A DNA stretch of 64,000 nucleotides from DLAJ01 sp023663615 (GCA_023663615.1 JAMPHA010000007.1:1-64000); one strand, 5' to 3'; positions 42,133 to 51,615 are shown, counted from the stretch's first letter. Notes: generated from the sequence alone by a model not told the origin. Numbers and translations are program-made.

Positions 42133-44819
42133 TACGTATCTGACCGCAATGCGATAACCGGATCCTTTTTCGATGCGATCCGCGATGGGAACAGCCCCGC
42201 AATCACGGTGAGCAGCATACTGATGATGACGAGAATGACTGCACCTGCGGCGGGAAGCTTCGCGACGCCCTTAATATCCGCCAAATGCTCGATAATGAGA
42301 TTGATCGGAATATCCAGAAGGACGGTCACAAGGATACCGATCACACCGGCGCTGAATCCGATAATGATAGTCTCCGCATTGAACACGCGGGAAATATCGC
42401 GTTTCGACGCGCCGATACTGCGCAGGATACCGATTTCCTTTGTGCGCTCCAGTACGGAAATATAAGTGATGATGCCGATCATGATGGAGGACACGACAAG
42501 GGAGATACCGACGAACGCGATCAAAATATAGGAGATCGCATTGATGATCGTGCTGACGGAGGACATTAAAAGTCCGACATAGTCCGTGTAACTGATGACT
42601 TTGCCGTCTTCGCCTGCGGCGGTCATGGAATCGTTGTACGCGTCAATAATGTCAATGATCTTATCCTTATTTTCAAACGAATTTGCATAGAGCCGGATGG
42701 AAGAAGGCGCGTCCAAATCGGCAACGCCTAATTGCGTCAGGTTGCCCTCATAGGTTGCATCCGTATACTGTGAACCCATGATGGAGGAAAACATTTGCAG
42801 AATCTCATCCTCGCTCATGATGGAGAAATACTGCATCATGGTCGCCTGCTCCTCCGGAGTGAGCGTAGCGGCGTAGGCATTGACGTCGTCCATCGTATAT
42901 TCCGGCGCCTCGTTGTCATCGGACGGAAATTCGAGACCCGTGAACACGTCGATTTCGGGATTTTCTTTTTGCGCGCGGACGATCTCGGAGGCGTTGGTCT
43001 CATTGATGACATAGGCGGTTAAGTCCGCGGTATAGCCGAGCGTTCCCGTGATGCTGCTGGCAACCGCTTCCTCGTTTGGACGGATGATGCCGACGATGCG
43101 CACGTCGATACCCTGATCGACGACGGTCTTGAGCGTATCGCTCTTTTTGCTTAAGTCCGTCCATGTGCCGGTCGTCTCGTCATAGGAATAATAGTCGGAC
43201 GGCAGGACAAGCTTAAAGGAGGTCGAAAGCATTTCATCAAAGGAAAAGCTGACCTGCGTTGTCTCAAAGGTTTCGCCCTGTATGAGGGAGTTCATGATCT
43301 CGGAAAGCTCATCCTGAGATTTTAAGTTCAGCGTATAGAGTACATAATCGCTGATCTCATTGTTCTGATCGACCACGAGCACAAGCTCGTCATAACGCTC
43401 CGGCCATCTTCCGGCAACGACGTCATATTGGGAATCGAGCAGCGTCTGGTCGCCGATCAATTCTTCAAAAATGACGCTGCTTCCGTAGGTCGTGCTCATG
43501 GTGCTGCCGACATTATTACTATAGGTGACGCCCATCATATCATCCATCAGGTTCGACGGGTTGACTTTAATAATGTCTCCCGACGTATCCGCAGAATACA
43601 GATTGACGGAGATCGGGTAGCCGTACTGCACCGAGCTTAAGTAATCGTTGATTTCGTTTGTCTCATCATCCAGATATTCTTTGAAGGCGGCAAGATCGTT
43701 TTCCGTCAGTTCGGCGAGAACGGAGCTCATCATTTCCGTCATGATGTCATTGGAATAAATGGTGTTCTCGTCGCGTGCGGCGAGTTCTTCCTCGTCAAGG
43801 TTCGTGCCCATCATGGACTGCATGATACTGGTGTAGTCAACGCTTTCTGATTGCAGCATGATCGGGTAGGAGGAGAGCGTGTCTTCCTGCACGCGGTCAA
43901 TATATGCCTGTAATCCGTGCGAGAGCGAAAGAATCAGGGCAATGCCGATGATGCCGATGCTCCCGGCGAAAGCGGTCAGAAATGTCCGCGCCTTTTTTGT
44001 CATCAGGTTGTTCGTGCTGAGTGAGAGCGCGGTAAAAAAGGACATGGAAGTCCGTTTTTTTCTGCCTTTATTTGTCTTTTTTACCGTCGCATCGGCAGCG
44101 TGCTTCTGGATCGCTTCCGTCTGGATCTGATATTCGCCGTCCGAGAACGGGTTGGAGTCGTCCGTCACCTTGCCGTCGAGCAGCTTGATGATGCGTGTCG
44201 AATAGGTTTCGGCAAGATCGGGATTGTGCGTGACCATGATAATCAGGCGGTCGCGGGAAATTTCTTTTAAGAGCTCCATAATCTGCACGGAGGTCGTGGT
44301 GTCGAGCGCGCCGGTCGGTTCATCCGCAAGCAGAATTTCGGGATCGTTGACTAACGCGCGCGCAATGGCAACGCGCTGCATCTGTCCGCCGGACATCTGG
44401 TTCGGGCGCTTATGAAGCTGGTCGCCGAGTCCGACCTGAATGAGCGCTTCCTTTGCGCGGGCGCGCCGCTCCGATTTGGAGACGCCGGAGAGCGTGAGCG
44501 CAAGCTCGACATTGGAAAGCACGCTCTGGTGAGGAATCAGGTTGTAATTCTGGAATACAAAGCCGATCGAGTGATTGCGGTACGTATCCCAGTCGCGGCT
44601 TTTATATTTTTTGGTGGAAATGCCGGAAACAATGAGATCCCCCGTCGTGTAACGGTCCAGACCGCCGATGATGTTGAGCATCGTTGTCTTGCCGCAGCCG
44701 GACGGTCCTAAGATGGAGACAAATTCGCTCTTGCGGAAATTCAGGCTGATCCCGCGCAACGCTTCGACGGTCGTATCGCCCGCCGTGTAGTTTTTCGTGA
44801 TATTTTTGAGTGACAGCAT
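42132..44819 (-). CDS. MacB-like fused ABC ATPase and FtsX-type permease
   Basis: ATG 44819 follows GGAAAGGTG; 895 residues. N-terminal ATPase: GPSGCGKTT Walker A, signature MSGGQMQRVAIARAL, Walker B ILLADEPTGALD. A linker follows, then a transmembrane helix (about 290-310), a large extracellular domain with an Asp/Glu-rich surface, and three C-terminal spans with the FtsX motif (ERTKEIGILRSIGASKRDI). This is the four-span topology of lipoprotein or antimicrobial peptide transporters acting by mechanotransmission. No two-component partner is adjacent. One chain per half-transporter. Confidence 0.9.
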   Translation of the reverse strand: MLSLKNITKNYTAGDTTVEALRGISLNFRKSEFVSILGPSGCGKTTMLNIIGGLDRYTTGDLIVSGISTKKYKSRDWDTYRNHSIGFVFQNYNLIPHQSVLSNVELALTLSGVSKSERRARAKEALIQVGLGDQLHKRPNQMSGGQMQRVAIARALVNDPEILLADEPTGALDTTTSVQIMELLKEISRDRLIIMVTHNPDLAETYSTRIIKLLDGKVTDDSNPFSDGEYQIQTEAIQKHAADATVKKTNKGRKKRTSMSFFTALSLSTNNLMTKKARTFLTAFAGSIGIIGIALILSLSHGLQAYIDRVQEDTLSSYPIMLQSESVDYTSIMQSMMGTNLDEEELAARDENTIYSNDIMTEMMSSVLAELTENDLAAFKEYLDDETNEINDYLSSVQYGYPISVNLYSADTSGDIIKVNPSNLMDDMMGVTYSNNVGSTMSTTYGSSVIFEELIGDQTLLDSQYDVVAGRWPERYDELVLVVDQNNEISDYVLYTLNLKSQDELSEIMNSLIQGETFETTQVSFSFDEMLSTSFKLVLPSDYYSYDETTGTWTDLSKKSDTLKTVVDQGIDVRIVGIIRPNEEAVASSITGTLGYTADLTAYVINETNASEIVRAQKENPEIDVFTGLEFPSDDNEAPEYTMDDVNAYAATLTPEEQATMMQYFSIMSEDEILQMFSSIMGSQYTDATYEGNLTQLGVADLDAPSSIRLYANSFENKDKIIDIIDAYNDSMTAAGEDGKVISYTDYVGLLMSSVSTIINAISYILIAFVGISLVVSSIMIGIITYISVLERTKEIGILRSIGASKRDISRVFNAETIIIGFSAGVIGILVTVLLDIPINLIIEHLADIKGVAKLPAAGAVILVIISMLLTVIAGLFPSRIASKKDPVIALRSDT

Positions 44820-44886
44820 AGGAAAACACCTTTCCGTGACCTGAATGCAGGCACAACTTTTTTGAGTCAAAAGAAAAATCGTTTAC

Positions 44887-44915
44887 ATTATCACGGAAAA
44901 AGCGCGCAAATGCAA
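44887..44915 (-). promoter_or_regulatory. Promoter for the minus-strand ABC transporter
   Basis: On the minus strand TTGCAT, 17 nt, GATAAT; about 70 nt before ATG 44819. Confidence 0.6.
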
Positions 44916-45062
44916 GTAGTTCAGGCGGGATTTTCTAAAGATTTAATAATTGTTAAAGAAGAATTGAAAACAAAAGGTAGATAGAAAAACATTTTCATGC
45001 TAAAATAAAACGAAAATGCAGACGATGAAAATCCGGATGAACAAAAAGAGGAGGAAGGCAGA

Positions 45063-45776
45063 GTGAAGGCAGTATCATTGGAGCAGGAATTGTCCGGCAG
45101 CACCTATCCGGGCAGGGGGATCCTGATCGGCAGGTCAAAGGACGGCGCGTATGCGGTCGCGGCGTATTTTATCATGGGAAGAAGCGTAAACAGTCGGAAC
45201 CGCGTGTTTGTGGAGGACGGCGAGGGCATCCGCACACAGGCGTATGATGCGTCGAAGCTGACCGATCCAAGCCTTGTGATCTATGCGCCGGTCCGCGTCC
45301 TTGGTGAAAAGACCATTGTGACGAACGGCGATCAGACCGATACAATCTATGAGCTTATGCAGAAAGGGCAGACATTGGAACAGGCGCTCCGTATCCGCGA
45401 ATATGAGCCGGATGCGCCGAATTATACGCCGCGCATTTCCGCTGTTATGGAGATACAGGACGGCGGCTATCGCTTTGCCATGTCCATCTTAAAGAGCGAC
45501 CGCGGAGAAGCGGGACATTGCTGCCGCTATACCTTTGATTACGAGAACCCGAAAGCGGGGGAGGCACGTTTTCTCCACACCTATCAGGGAGACGGCGATC
45601 CGCTGCCGAGCTTTGAGGGCGAGCCCGCGGTCGTTACGCTTGACGGAACGATCGACGAGCTGACGGAGCGTATCTGGAACAGCTTAAACGAGGAGAATAA
45701 AGTTTCTCTTTTTGTCAGATATATCAGGATCGCGGACGGCGCCTATGAAAGCCGGATTGTCAATAAGAACAAATAA
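45063..45776 (+). CDS. IMP cyclohydrolase (PurO-like)
   Basis: 237 residues matching the IMP cyclohydrolase-like family: YPGRGILIGRSKDG, AAYFIMGRSVNSRNR, LVIYAPVRV and NYTPRISAVM. It closes FAICAR to IMP, the last purine step, using a fold unrelated to the PurH N-terminal domain. The start follows AGGAGG at 45051. The partner formyltransferase starts 23 nt downstream, so the two replace bifunctional PurH. Confidence 0.88.
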   Translation: MKAVSLEQELSGSTYPGRGILIGRSKDGAYAVAAYFIMGRSVNSRNRVFVEDGEGIRTQAYDASKLTDPSLVIYAPVRVLGEKTIVTNGDQTDTIYELMQKGQTLEQALRIREYEPDAPNYTPRISAVMEIQDGGYRFAMSILKSDRGEAGHCCRYTFDYENPKAGEARFLHTYQGDGDPLPSFEGEPAVVTLDGTIDELTERIWNSLNEENKVSLFVRYIRIADGAYESRIVNKNK

Positions 45777-45799
45777 AAAGAGCAAAACGGAGGTTTCCC

Positions 45800-46978
45800 A
45801 TGAACGAATTGGAATTAAAATACGGATGCAACCCGAATCAGAAGCCGAGCCGGATTTTTATGGAAAACGGGGAAGAACTGCCGATCCGCGTGTTGAACGG
45901 AAAGCCGGGTTACATCAATTTTCTGGACGCATTAAACGGCTGGCAGCTTGTGAAAGAATTAAAGCAGGCGGCGGGACTGCCGGCTGCGGCGTCCTTTAAG
46001 CATGTGTCCCCGGCGGGCGCGGCGGTCGGGATCGCGCTCACCGAAGTGGAAAAAAAGATTTACTGGGTGGATGAGAGCATTGCGCTGACGCCGCTTGCAA
46101 ACGCCTATGCGAGGGCGCGCGGCGCGGACAGAATGTCCTCGTTCGGCGATTTTATTTCCCTCTCCGACCCGTGCGATAAGGCGACGGCGCTTCTGATTAA
46201 AAAAGAAGTGTCCGACGGCGTGATCGCGCCGGGCTATGACGAGGATGCGCTCGCGATCTTAAAAGCCAAAAAGAACGGGAATTACAATATTATTCAGATC
46301 GACGCTTCCTATGTGCCGCAGGCGGTGGAGCGCAAACAGGTATACGGCGTTACGTTTGAGCAGGGGCGCAACGAGCTGCGGATCGACCGCGCGCTGCTTA
46401 ACAATCTCGTAACGGAAAACAAGGAAATCCCGGATGAGGCAAAGATCGACTTACTGATCGCGCTCATCACCTTAAAATATACGCAGTCCAATTCGGTGTG
46501 CTACACAAAGGGCGGTCAGGCGATCGGCATCGGCGCCGGGCAGCAGTCGCGCATTCACTGTACGCGCCTTGCGGGAACGAAGGCGGACAATTGGTTTTTG
46601 CGCCAGAATCCGAAAGTGCTGGACTTAGAGTTCGTGGACGACATCAAACGCGCGGATCGGGACAATTCCATTGATCTTTACATTGGCGACGAGTATGAGG
46701 ATCTTCTTGCCGAGGGAACGTGGCAGAAGTTCTTCAAGGTAAAGCCGGAAGTGTTTACGCGGGAAGAAAAGCGCGCGTGGCTTGATAAAATGACAGGCGT
46801 GTCGCTCGGCTCGGATGCGTTTTTCCCGTTCGGGGACAATATCGAGCGGGCGCATAAGAGCGGCGTAATGTATGTGGCGCAGCCGGGCGGTTCCGTGCGT
46901 GACGACAATGTCATCGATACCTGCAACAAATACGGCATGGCAATGTGCTTTACGGGAATCCGCCTGTTCCATCATTAA
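45800..46978 (+). CDS. Stand-alone AICAR formyltransferase
   Basis: 392 residues corresponding to the PurH C-terminal domain only. LKYGCNPNQKPSRIF opens it, ASFKHVSPAGAA carries the catalytic Lys-His pair, KYTQSNSVCYTKGGQAIGIG the cofactor site, and SLGSDAFFPFGDNIERAHKSG the conserved end. It formylates AICAR with 10-formyl-tetrahydrofolate. An inosine monophosphate cyclohydrolase domain is absent here and provided by the preceding gene. Confidence 0.92.
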   Translation: MNELELKYGCNPNQKPSRIFMENGEELPIRVLNGKPGYINFLDALNGWQLVKELKQAAGLPAAASFKHVSPAGAAVGIALTEVEKKIYWVDESIALTPLANAYARARGADRMSSFGDFISLSDPCDKATALLIKKEVSDGVIAPGYDEDALAILKAKKNGNYNIIQIDASYVPQAVERKQVYGVTFEQGRNELRIDRALLNNLVTENKEIPDEAKIDLLIALITLKYTQSNSVCYTKGGQAIGIGAGQQSRIHCTRLAGTKADNWFLRQNPKVLDLEFVDDIKRADRDNSIDLYIGDEYEDLLAEGTWQKFFKVKPEVFTREEKRAWLDKMTGVSLGSDAFFPFGDNIERAHKSGVMYVAQPGGSVRDDNVIDTCNKYGMAMCFTGIRLFHH

Positions 46979-47019
46979 AAAAGAAAGGAAGGGGGCGCGG
47001 GCGGCGCCTCTTTTCGCAT

Positions 47020-48861
47020 ATGAAAAAAGAACGATTTTTGGGAATGCTGAAGGCGCTTTTCCATTACAATTTCAGAACGCTGTTTTTCTTTGAGGTGTTT
47101 TTCAAGCTTGCCGCCTATGGTTTATTCACGCCGCTTTTTTTGCGGCTCGTCGAGTTCTCGATCGGAAAAGCGGGGCTTCATTACCTTTCCGCGGCGGCGA
47201 TGGGGCGCTTTTTTGCCTCGCCGTGGACATGGGCGGTTCTTGTGCTGATCATGGTGCTCGTTGCCTGTTATGTGGTGGCGGACGTGACGGTCGTAACGAT
47301 CTGTGTGGACTGTTCGCGCCGCGGGGAATATGTGAGCGGGCATACGCTTTTGTGGGAGGCGCTGAAGGCGGTCGGGCGGATGTTTTACTGGCGCAATCTG
47401 CCGATCCTGCCGCTTTCCCTTGTGCTGCTGCCGGTGCTCAGTTTTTCTTTTTTAACCGGGTATGTGACGAGCATCCGCCTGCCGGAGTTTATGGAGAATC
47501 TGCTGTTTGGTTTTCTGCGCCAATATTGGGTGCTGCTCCTTTTTCTGGTGCTTGTGCTCGTTGCGGCGTTCCGGTTCATTTACGGAATCTTTTATTATAT
47601 TTTGGAAAAAAAGAATTGCGTGGAGGCGTGTAAAAGCAGCCATTACCTGATCTACCGGGCATATTTTCAGGATTTCCTGCGGCTGCTCATCTGGCAGGTC
47701 GTCAGCTATTTTGCCTATCTGGCGATCGTGGCGCTGCTCATTCTTTTCATCATCGGCGTATCGTCGCTGCTGCGGGAGAGGGAATTTATCCACGCGGTCA
47801 TGATCTCGGCGATCGACTGGATGATGGGGATCGTTGCCGTACTTTTTTCCTGCGCGATCGTGCCGTTGTCCACGATTTTTCTGTCGCACATGTTTTACCG
47901 GAACAAGGCGCTGATAGGCGAGCCAGTGCAGACGGTTTTTGTGAAGACAAGGGAATCGTCCCTGTCGGCGAAAGAAAAACGGATCGTGCTGCTGATCGCG
48001 GTTTTGGCGCTTGTGCTTGTCAATGTGCGCAATGTGCAGCATTTCACGGACGGCGCGTTCAGCGATGCGGCCGAGATCGCGCATCGGACGGAAGTGACGG
48101 CGCACCGGGGATATTCGTCCGGTTATCCCGAAAATACGATGCCGGCGTTTTTGGCGGCGATGGATGCCGGTGCGGACTGGATCGAGCTGGATGTGCAGCA
48201 GACGGCGGACGGCGAGGTCGTTGTCATGCACGATTCGAATTTCAAGCGGACGGCGGGCGTTGACCGGAATGTGTGGGATATGGCGTATCGGGAAGTCGCG
48301 GAGCTGGACGTCGGAAGCTTCTGCGCGCCGGAGTTTGCGGGAACGCATGTCAGCACGCTGGCGGAGGTGTTGGAGGAGTGCGGCGGAAGAATCAAGCTGA
48401 ATATCGAGATCAAACCGACGGGACATGAGACGGATCTTGTAGAGCGCGTCGTATCGCTGGTACGGGAGTATGATGTTGTGGAGGACTGTGTGGTCGCGAG
48501 CATGTCCTATTCCGTGCTGGAAGAAGTAAAGGCGCTGGATGAGGAGGTTCAGACCGTATATGTGATGCAGTCGGCGTACGGCAATTTTGCCGATCTGAAG
48601 GATGCGGATCATTTCAGCGTGCGGTACAATTATGTGACGGATTCTATGGTGGACACGGTTCATGCGCAGGGAAAGGAGCTGTACGCATGGACGATCAACA
48701 CGCAGAAGCTCATGGAGCAGGTGCTGTCGCGCGGGGTGGATAATCTGATTACTGATCAGCCGGAGACGGCGCGGCGCGTGGTGTTCGAGACGGAGAGCAG
48801 CACGGTCTTAAACCGCTATATCAAGATGCTGACGGATTGGTTTCAGCTGCAGCCCAGATAG
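47020..48861 (+). CDS. Membrane glycerophosphodiester phosphodiesterase
   Basis: ATG 47020 gives 613 residues, though the only purine-rich tract (AAAGAAAGGAAGGGGG) ends 24 nt earlier. Residues 1 to about 345 hold eight spans in the GlpQ-associated membrane domain. From about 345 lies a complete GDPD domain: TAHRGYSSGYPENTMPAFLA, WIELDVQQTADGEVVVMHD, KLNIEIKPTG and a late YAWTINT. It cleaves glycerophosphodiesters, perhaps released from lipids or teichoic acid, outside or at the membrane. Confidence 0.88.
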   Translation: MKKERFLGMLKALFHYNFRTLFFFEVFFKLAAYGLFTPLFLRLVEFSIGKAGLHYLSAAAMGRFFASPWTWAVLVLIMVLVACYVVADVTVVTICVDCSRRGEYVSGHTLLWEALKAVGRMFYWRNLPILPLSLVLLPVLSFSFLTGYVTSIRLPEFMENLLFGFLRQYWVLLLFLVLVLVAAFRFIYGIFYYILEKKNCVEACKSSHYLIYRAYFQDFLRLLIWQVVSYFAYLAIVALLILFIIGVSSLLREREFIHAVMISAIDWMMGIVAVLFSCAIVPLSTIFLSHMFYRNKALIGEPVQTVFVKTRESSLSAKEKRIVLLIAVLALVLVNVRNVQHFTDGAFSDAAEIAHRTEVTAHRGYSSGYPENTMPAFLAAMDAGADWIELDVQQTADGEVVVMHDSNFKRTAGVDRNVWDMAYREVAELDVGSFCAPEFAGTHVSTLAEVLEECGGRIKLNIEIKPTGHETDLVERVVSLVREYDVVEDCVVASMSYSVLEEVKALDEEVQTVYVMQSAYGNFADLKDADHFSVRYNYVTDSMVDTVHAQGKELYAWTINTQKLMEQVLSRGVDNLITDQPETARRVVFETESSTVLNRYIKMLTDWFQLQPR

Positions 48862-48867
48862 AAGTGT

Positions 48868-49090
48868 GAAGAGAAATTCTAAGTCCGCAGAAGACGCGGA
48901 CAAAGAATTTCTAAGATTTGCTACGCAAATCCTCTTCATACCGAAGAATGTCCTGTCGGACATTCTTCACGAATGATGGTATTGTTGTAAGATACGTTCA
49001 GTTAATCATTTTTAGAAGAATCGCAGAGCGATTCTTCGTGAGTGTGAAGAGAGAATGATGGTATTGTTGTAAGACAGGTTTAGTTAGTCA
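48868..49090. repeat. Hairpin-rich intergenic array
   Basis: Hairpins include GTCCGC/GCGGAC, GAAGAATGTCC/GGACATTCTTC (48943-48968) and GAAGAATCGC/GCGATTCTTC (49015-49037). A 22-bp direct repeat, GAATGATGGTATTGTTGTAA plus GA, occurs at 48971 and 49053 with similar 3' flanks. Confidence 0.8.
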
Positions 49091-49110
49091 TTTAGAGGAG
49101 GGGGACGAAT

Positions 49111-50100
49111 ATGTCGCGGTATATCAGGAATGAGGCGATTGGGAAGCCGGCGGATTTTGTGGATTTTATTGTGGGGGATTTTATTCAGAAGCACGGCTTT
49201 ATGCTTGTGAATGTCAATGGGGAAAATGTGTACCAAAAAGGCAAGGGTCTTTTGGAGATGCCGCAGTATTTTTCCTATCGCTATACAAACGGTGTGATCC
49301 ATATTGAGGCGTGGGTGAAATTTGCGTGGTGGCCCGGCTTATATGGCAAAGAAAACGATATGACCGGTTTTGTCGGAAGCATCCCGAAAAACGCTTATCG
49401 GGCGGACTTGGAAGAACTGATCCGTGTGCTGTACCAGCCGCTTCCCGGAGAGCAGCCCAATTTCTGCGGAGGGATGCCAAACGGGGCGCCGAATGCGTAC
49501 GGACAGCCCATGCCGAACGGCTACGGACAGTCAGCACCAAACGGAAGGATGCCGAACGGAACACCGAACGGCTACGGTCAGCCAGCATCAAACGGAGGGA
49601 TGCCGAACGGGGCGCCGGGCGCGTACGGACAGCCAATGGCAAACGGCGGAATGACAAACGGGATGATGAACGGAATGCCGAACGGCTACGGACAGTCAGC
49701 ACCAAACGGAGGGATGCCGAACGGAGCGCCGAACGCATATGGACAGCCAATGTCGAACGGAGCGGTAAACGGCTACGGTCAGCCGATGGCAAACGGTCCG
49801 ATCACGGTGCAGGGCGTTGATATGAAAAAGCGGGCGAAGACGGGCTTTATCATGTCGATTGTCGGCGCGTTCTTCTTGGCGTTTGCGGCGTTTGTAGCGG
49901 TTATCAATCGGGACGGTTTGCTGGGGTTCACGCCGGTCTGGACGATTTGGGCGTGCAGTATGCTGTATGCCGGAATGGCGACCGGATACTGCTACCGTGG
50001 GATGGCGTCTTCCAAAAGAGGTCTGGCAACCGCCGGTTTTGCACTTAGCATCATCGAATTGGTCGTCGGGGTGCTGCTGCTTGTTTTTGGTGTCCTGTAG
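49111..50100 (+). CDS. Hypothetical protein: N-terminal domain, Gly/Asn/Pro repeats, two C-terminal spans
   Basis: 329 residues, ATG after GGAGG. Residues 1-115 form a compact alpha/beta domain I do not recognise (VDFIVGDFIQKHGFML, YFSYRYTNGVIHIEAWVKF). Residues about 118-232 are degenerate repeats on the theme NGYGQ-x4-NG-x-MPNGAPNAYGQP. Residues about 240-329 carry a basic KKRAK followed by two or three spans like DUF4190. Similar disordered-linker plus DUF4190 proteins are common in clostridia. Function unknown; membrane attached with the N-terminal domain most likely inside. Confidence 0.8.
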   Translation: MSRYIRNEAIGKPADFVDFIVGDFIQKHGFMLVNVNGENVYQKGKGLLEMPQYFSYRYTNGVIHIEAWVKFAWWPGLYGKENDMTGFVGSIPKNAYRADLEELIRVLYQPLPGEQPNFCGGMPNGAPNAYGQPMPNGYGQSAPNGRMPNGTPNGYGQPASNGGMPNGAPGAYGQPMANGGMTNGMMNGMPNGYGQSAPNGGMPNGAPNAYGQPMSNGAVNGYGQPMANGPITVQGVDMKKRAKTGFIMSIVGAFFLAFAAFVAVINRDGLLGFTPVWTIWACSMLYAGMATGYCYRGMASSKRGLATAGFALSIIELVVGVLLLVFGVL

Positions 50101-50148
50101 ATATTTTCCGCTTTCAGATGATTGGAGGAAACTATAATTTAGATGGAG

Positions 50149-50193
50149 TTAAGGCTGTCACTTTTGAAAAAAAATCAAAAATGGTAGCCTTAA
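50149..50193. other. Long imperfect hairpin
   Basis: A 19-bp stem (two G-T pairs, one mismatch) starting TTAAGGCT and ending AGCCTTAA, with an A7 loop. No T-run. It may end transcription of the previous gene or be a repeat remnant. Confidence 0.6.
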
Positions 50194-50267
50194 CCTGAAA
50201 ATAAGTGATGGATATTTCAATCTAAGGGCAAAGGGACACAGGCAAGGAAAGGGATAGGAATGGAACG

Positions 50268-51056
50268 ATGAACCGCATATTGTGTGAAATTAAGGAAATG
50301 ATCGACAGCAACATCAAATTGTACCTGCCTCATGTGACAAGCGGCGAGTTGGAAAATGACGGGGAAGTCTATTACATGAATGGGAAAAATGGGACGGAGT
50401 TCGACTGGTATGTCAATGGAAGTTTGTCTCCGTTTATGGTTTTTTATAATGATAAAGCAAATCTGGGCGCGGCAAAATTATCGCTCTGCAATGATGGGAG
50501 AGTTGTCCTATACTTATACGGAGACCATGGAAATCAGCTTGTAAAACAGGTGGAGACACAGATTGATGCGGGCAAGGCGGATCTGCTCGAACTTGCCGTG
50601 ATCATGCGGAACGCAGCGGACGACCATGGAATCTGGGGTAAGTGCATTGACAGCATCCATACAGATATTGCGGTTAGTGAGGAAATGCGCAGAGAATTTC
50701 GGGAGCGCGAAAAGAATTATGACGTGATAAAAAAACGAAAGCTGATTCTGAACCAGAGTGCCTGCGTCTCGAAAAAAGTCACGCGGGAAGGTTGGAAGGT
50801 CGGCTATATGGAGCGGCTTGAGCCGCGTGGCGAGGGGGATAGCGGATGGTGCTTTTTTGCAGGGAATGAGAGTGATAACTACACGTCCGATGTCAGGAAT
50901 ATCGAATTGGTATATGTAGGGGATGTGTGGCAGCGCTTTGATCCGGATATTCTCCGGTACATTGACGCTCCGGCGGGGACAAGACTGGTTCGGGTTTCTG
51001 CGGATACCTTTGAGATTGATCAAAACGATAAGCCGGTCTTTACGGTGAAAAGATGA
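50268..51056 (+). CDS. Protein with C-terminal DUF2185 (immunity-like) domain
   Basis: 262 residues. The N-terminal half (FDWYVNGSLSPFMVFYNDK, VVLYLYGDHGN) is unrecognised and mixed alpha/beta. From about 162, CVSKKVTREGWKVGYMER, DSGWCFFAGNESDNYTSD, and RYIDAPAGTRLVR match DUF2185, a domain often found as an immunity protein in polymorphic-toxin loci. The neighbouring genes encode no toxin, so it is an orphan immunity protein or an unrelated use of the fold. Followed 10 nt later by a membrane protein. Confidence 0.75.
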   Translation: MNRILCEIKEMIDSNIKLYLPHVTSGELENDGEVYYMNGKNGTEFDWYVNGSLSPFMVFYNDKANLGAAKLSLCNDGRVVLYLYGDHGNQLVKQVETQIDAGKADLLELAVIMRNAADDHGIWGKCIDSIHTDIAVSEEMRREFREREKNYDVIKKRKLILNQSACVSKKVTREGWKVGYMERLEPRGEGDSGWCFFAGNESDNYTSDVRNIELVYVGDVWQRFDPDILRYIDAPAGTRLVRVSADTFEIDQNDKPVFTVKR

Positions 51057-51066
51057 CGGGGAGAGT

Positions 51067-51555
51067 ATGGTAAAGTTTTTTCATTTGTTTAGGAATTATT
51101 ATTTAGGAATTTCTTTTGCGGGAATGATCGCATTTGTTATTCAGGAAATACCGTATATGATGATGCCGCTGATAAAGATGAAATCGAATCCTATCATGAA
51201 TATGCCGAATGAAATTCCCTGGATAGAAAAAACACAGGGTATATTCGGTATGTTGTCTATGATTTTGTTAATGTTAATTGTAAAAGATAACGATAAATTC
51301 TTTTCGATAACGACATACAAAGAAAAAGCCTTTTTTACAATAACTGTTATCATGATACTAATAAATTTTATGGGCTGGACTTTTTATTACCTTGGTTTTC
51401 AATATGGCTGGTTGATTGTAATCAGCCAGTTTGCGGTTGTCCCGCTGTACTACTTGTTTTTCGGATTATGGAAAAGCAATTATTTATTGGTCGGGACCGC
51501 TTCGGTATTTTTTATCATTCATACCATCAACGGGTGTTTGAATTTTTTTGGTTAG
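51067..51555 (+). CDS. Hypothetical four-span membrane protein
   Basis: 162 residues with about four spans (ISFAGMIAFVIQEIPYMMM, FGMLSMILLMLIV, FFTITVIMILINFMGWTFYY, PLYYLFFGLW). I recognise no family. ATG 51067 is 10 nt after the DUF2185 stop with GGGGAG before it, so probably co-expressed. More AT-rich than the genes to its right, perhaps accessory. Confidence 0.7.
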   Translation: MVKFFHLFRNYYLGISFAGMIAFVIQEIPYMMMPLIKMKSNPIMNMPNEIPWIEKTQGIFGMLSMILLMLIVKDNDKFFSITTYKEKAFFTITVIMILINFMGWTFYYLGFQYGWLIVISQFAVVPLYYLFFGLWKSNYLLVGTASVFFIIHTINGCLNFFG

Positions 51556-51588
51556 ACATTATATTGTTGAGCAGAGACAGGAAAGTGG

Positions 51589-51615
51589 AATTGTCCAATT
51601 GGGAGTTGGACAATT
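51589..51615. promoter_or_regulatory. Inverted repeat before the metal transporter gene
   Basis: AATTGTCCAA / TTGGACAATT, perfect 10-bp arms with a 7-nt loop. Lacking a T-run, it could be an operator for a metal regulator or a weak terminator. Confidence 0.5.

Noticed and set aside
50143..50190. 14-codon open frame MELRLSLLKKNQKW after GGAGG
   Set aside because: It lies within the hairpin and shows no sign of a translated leader peptide linked to the downstream gene.
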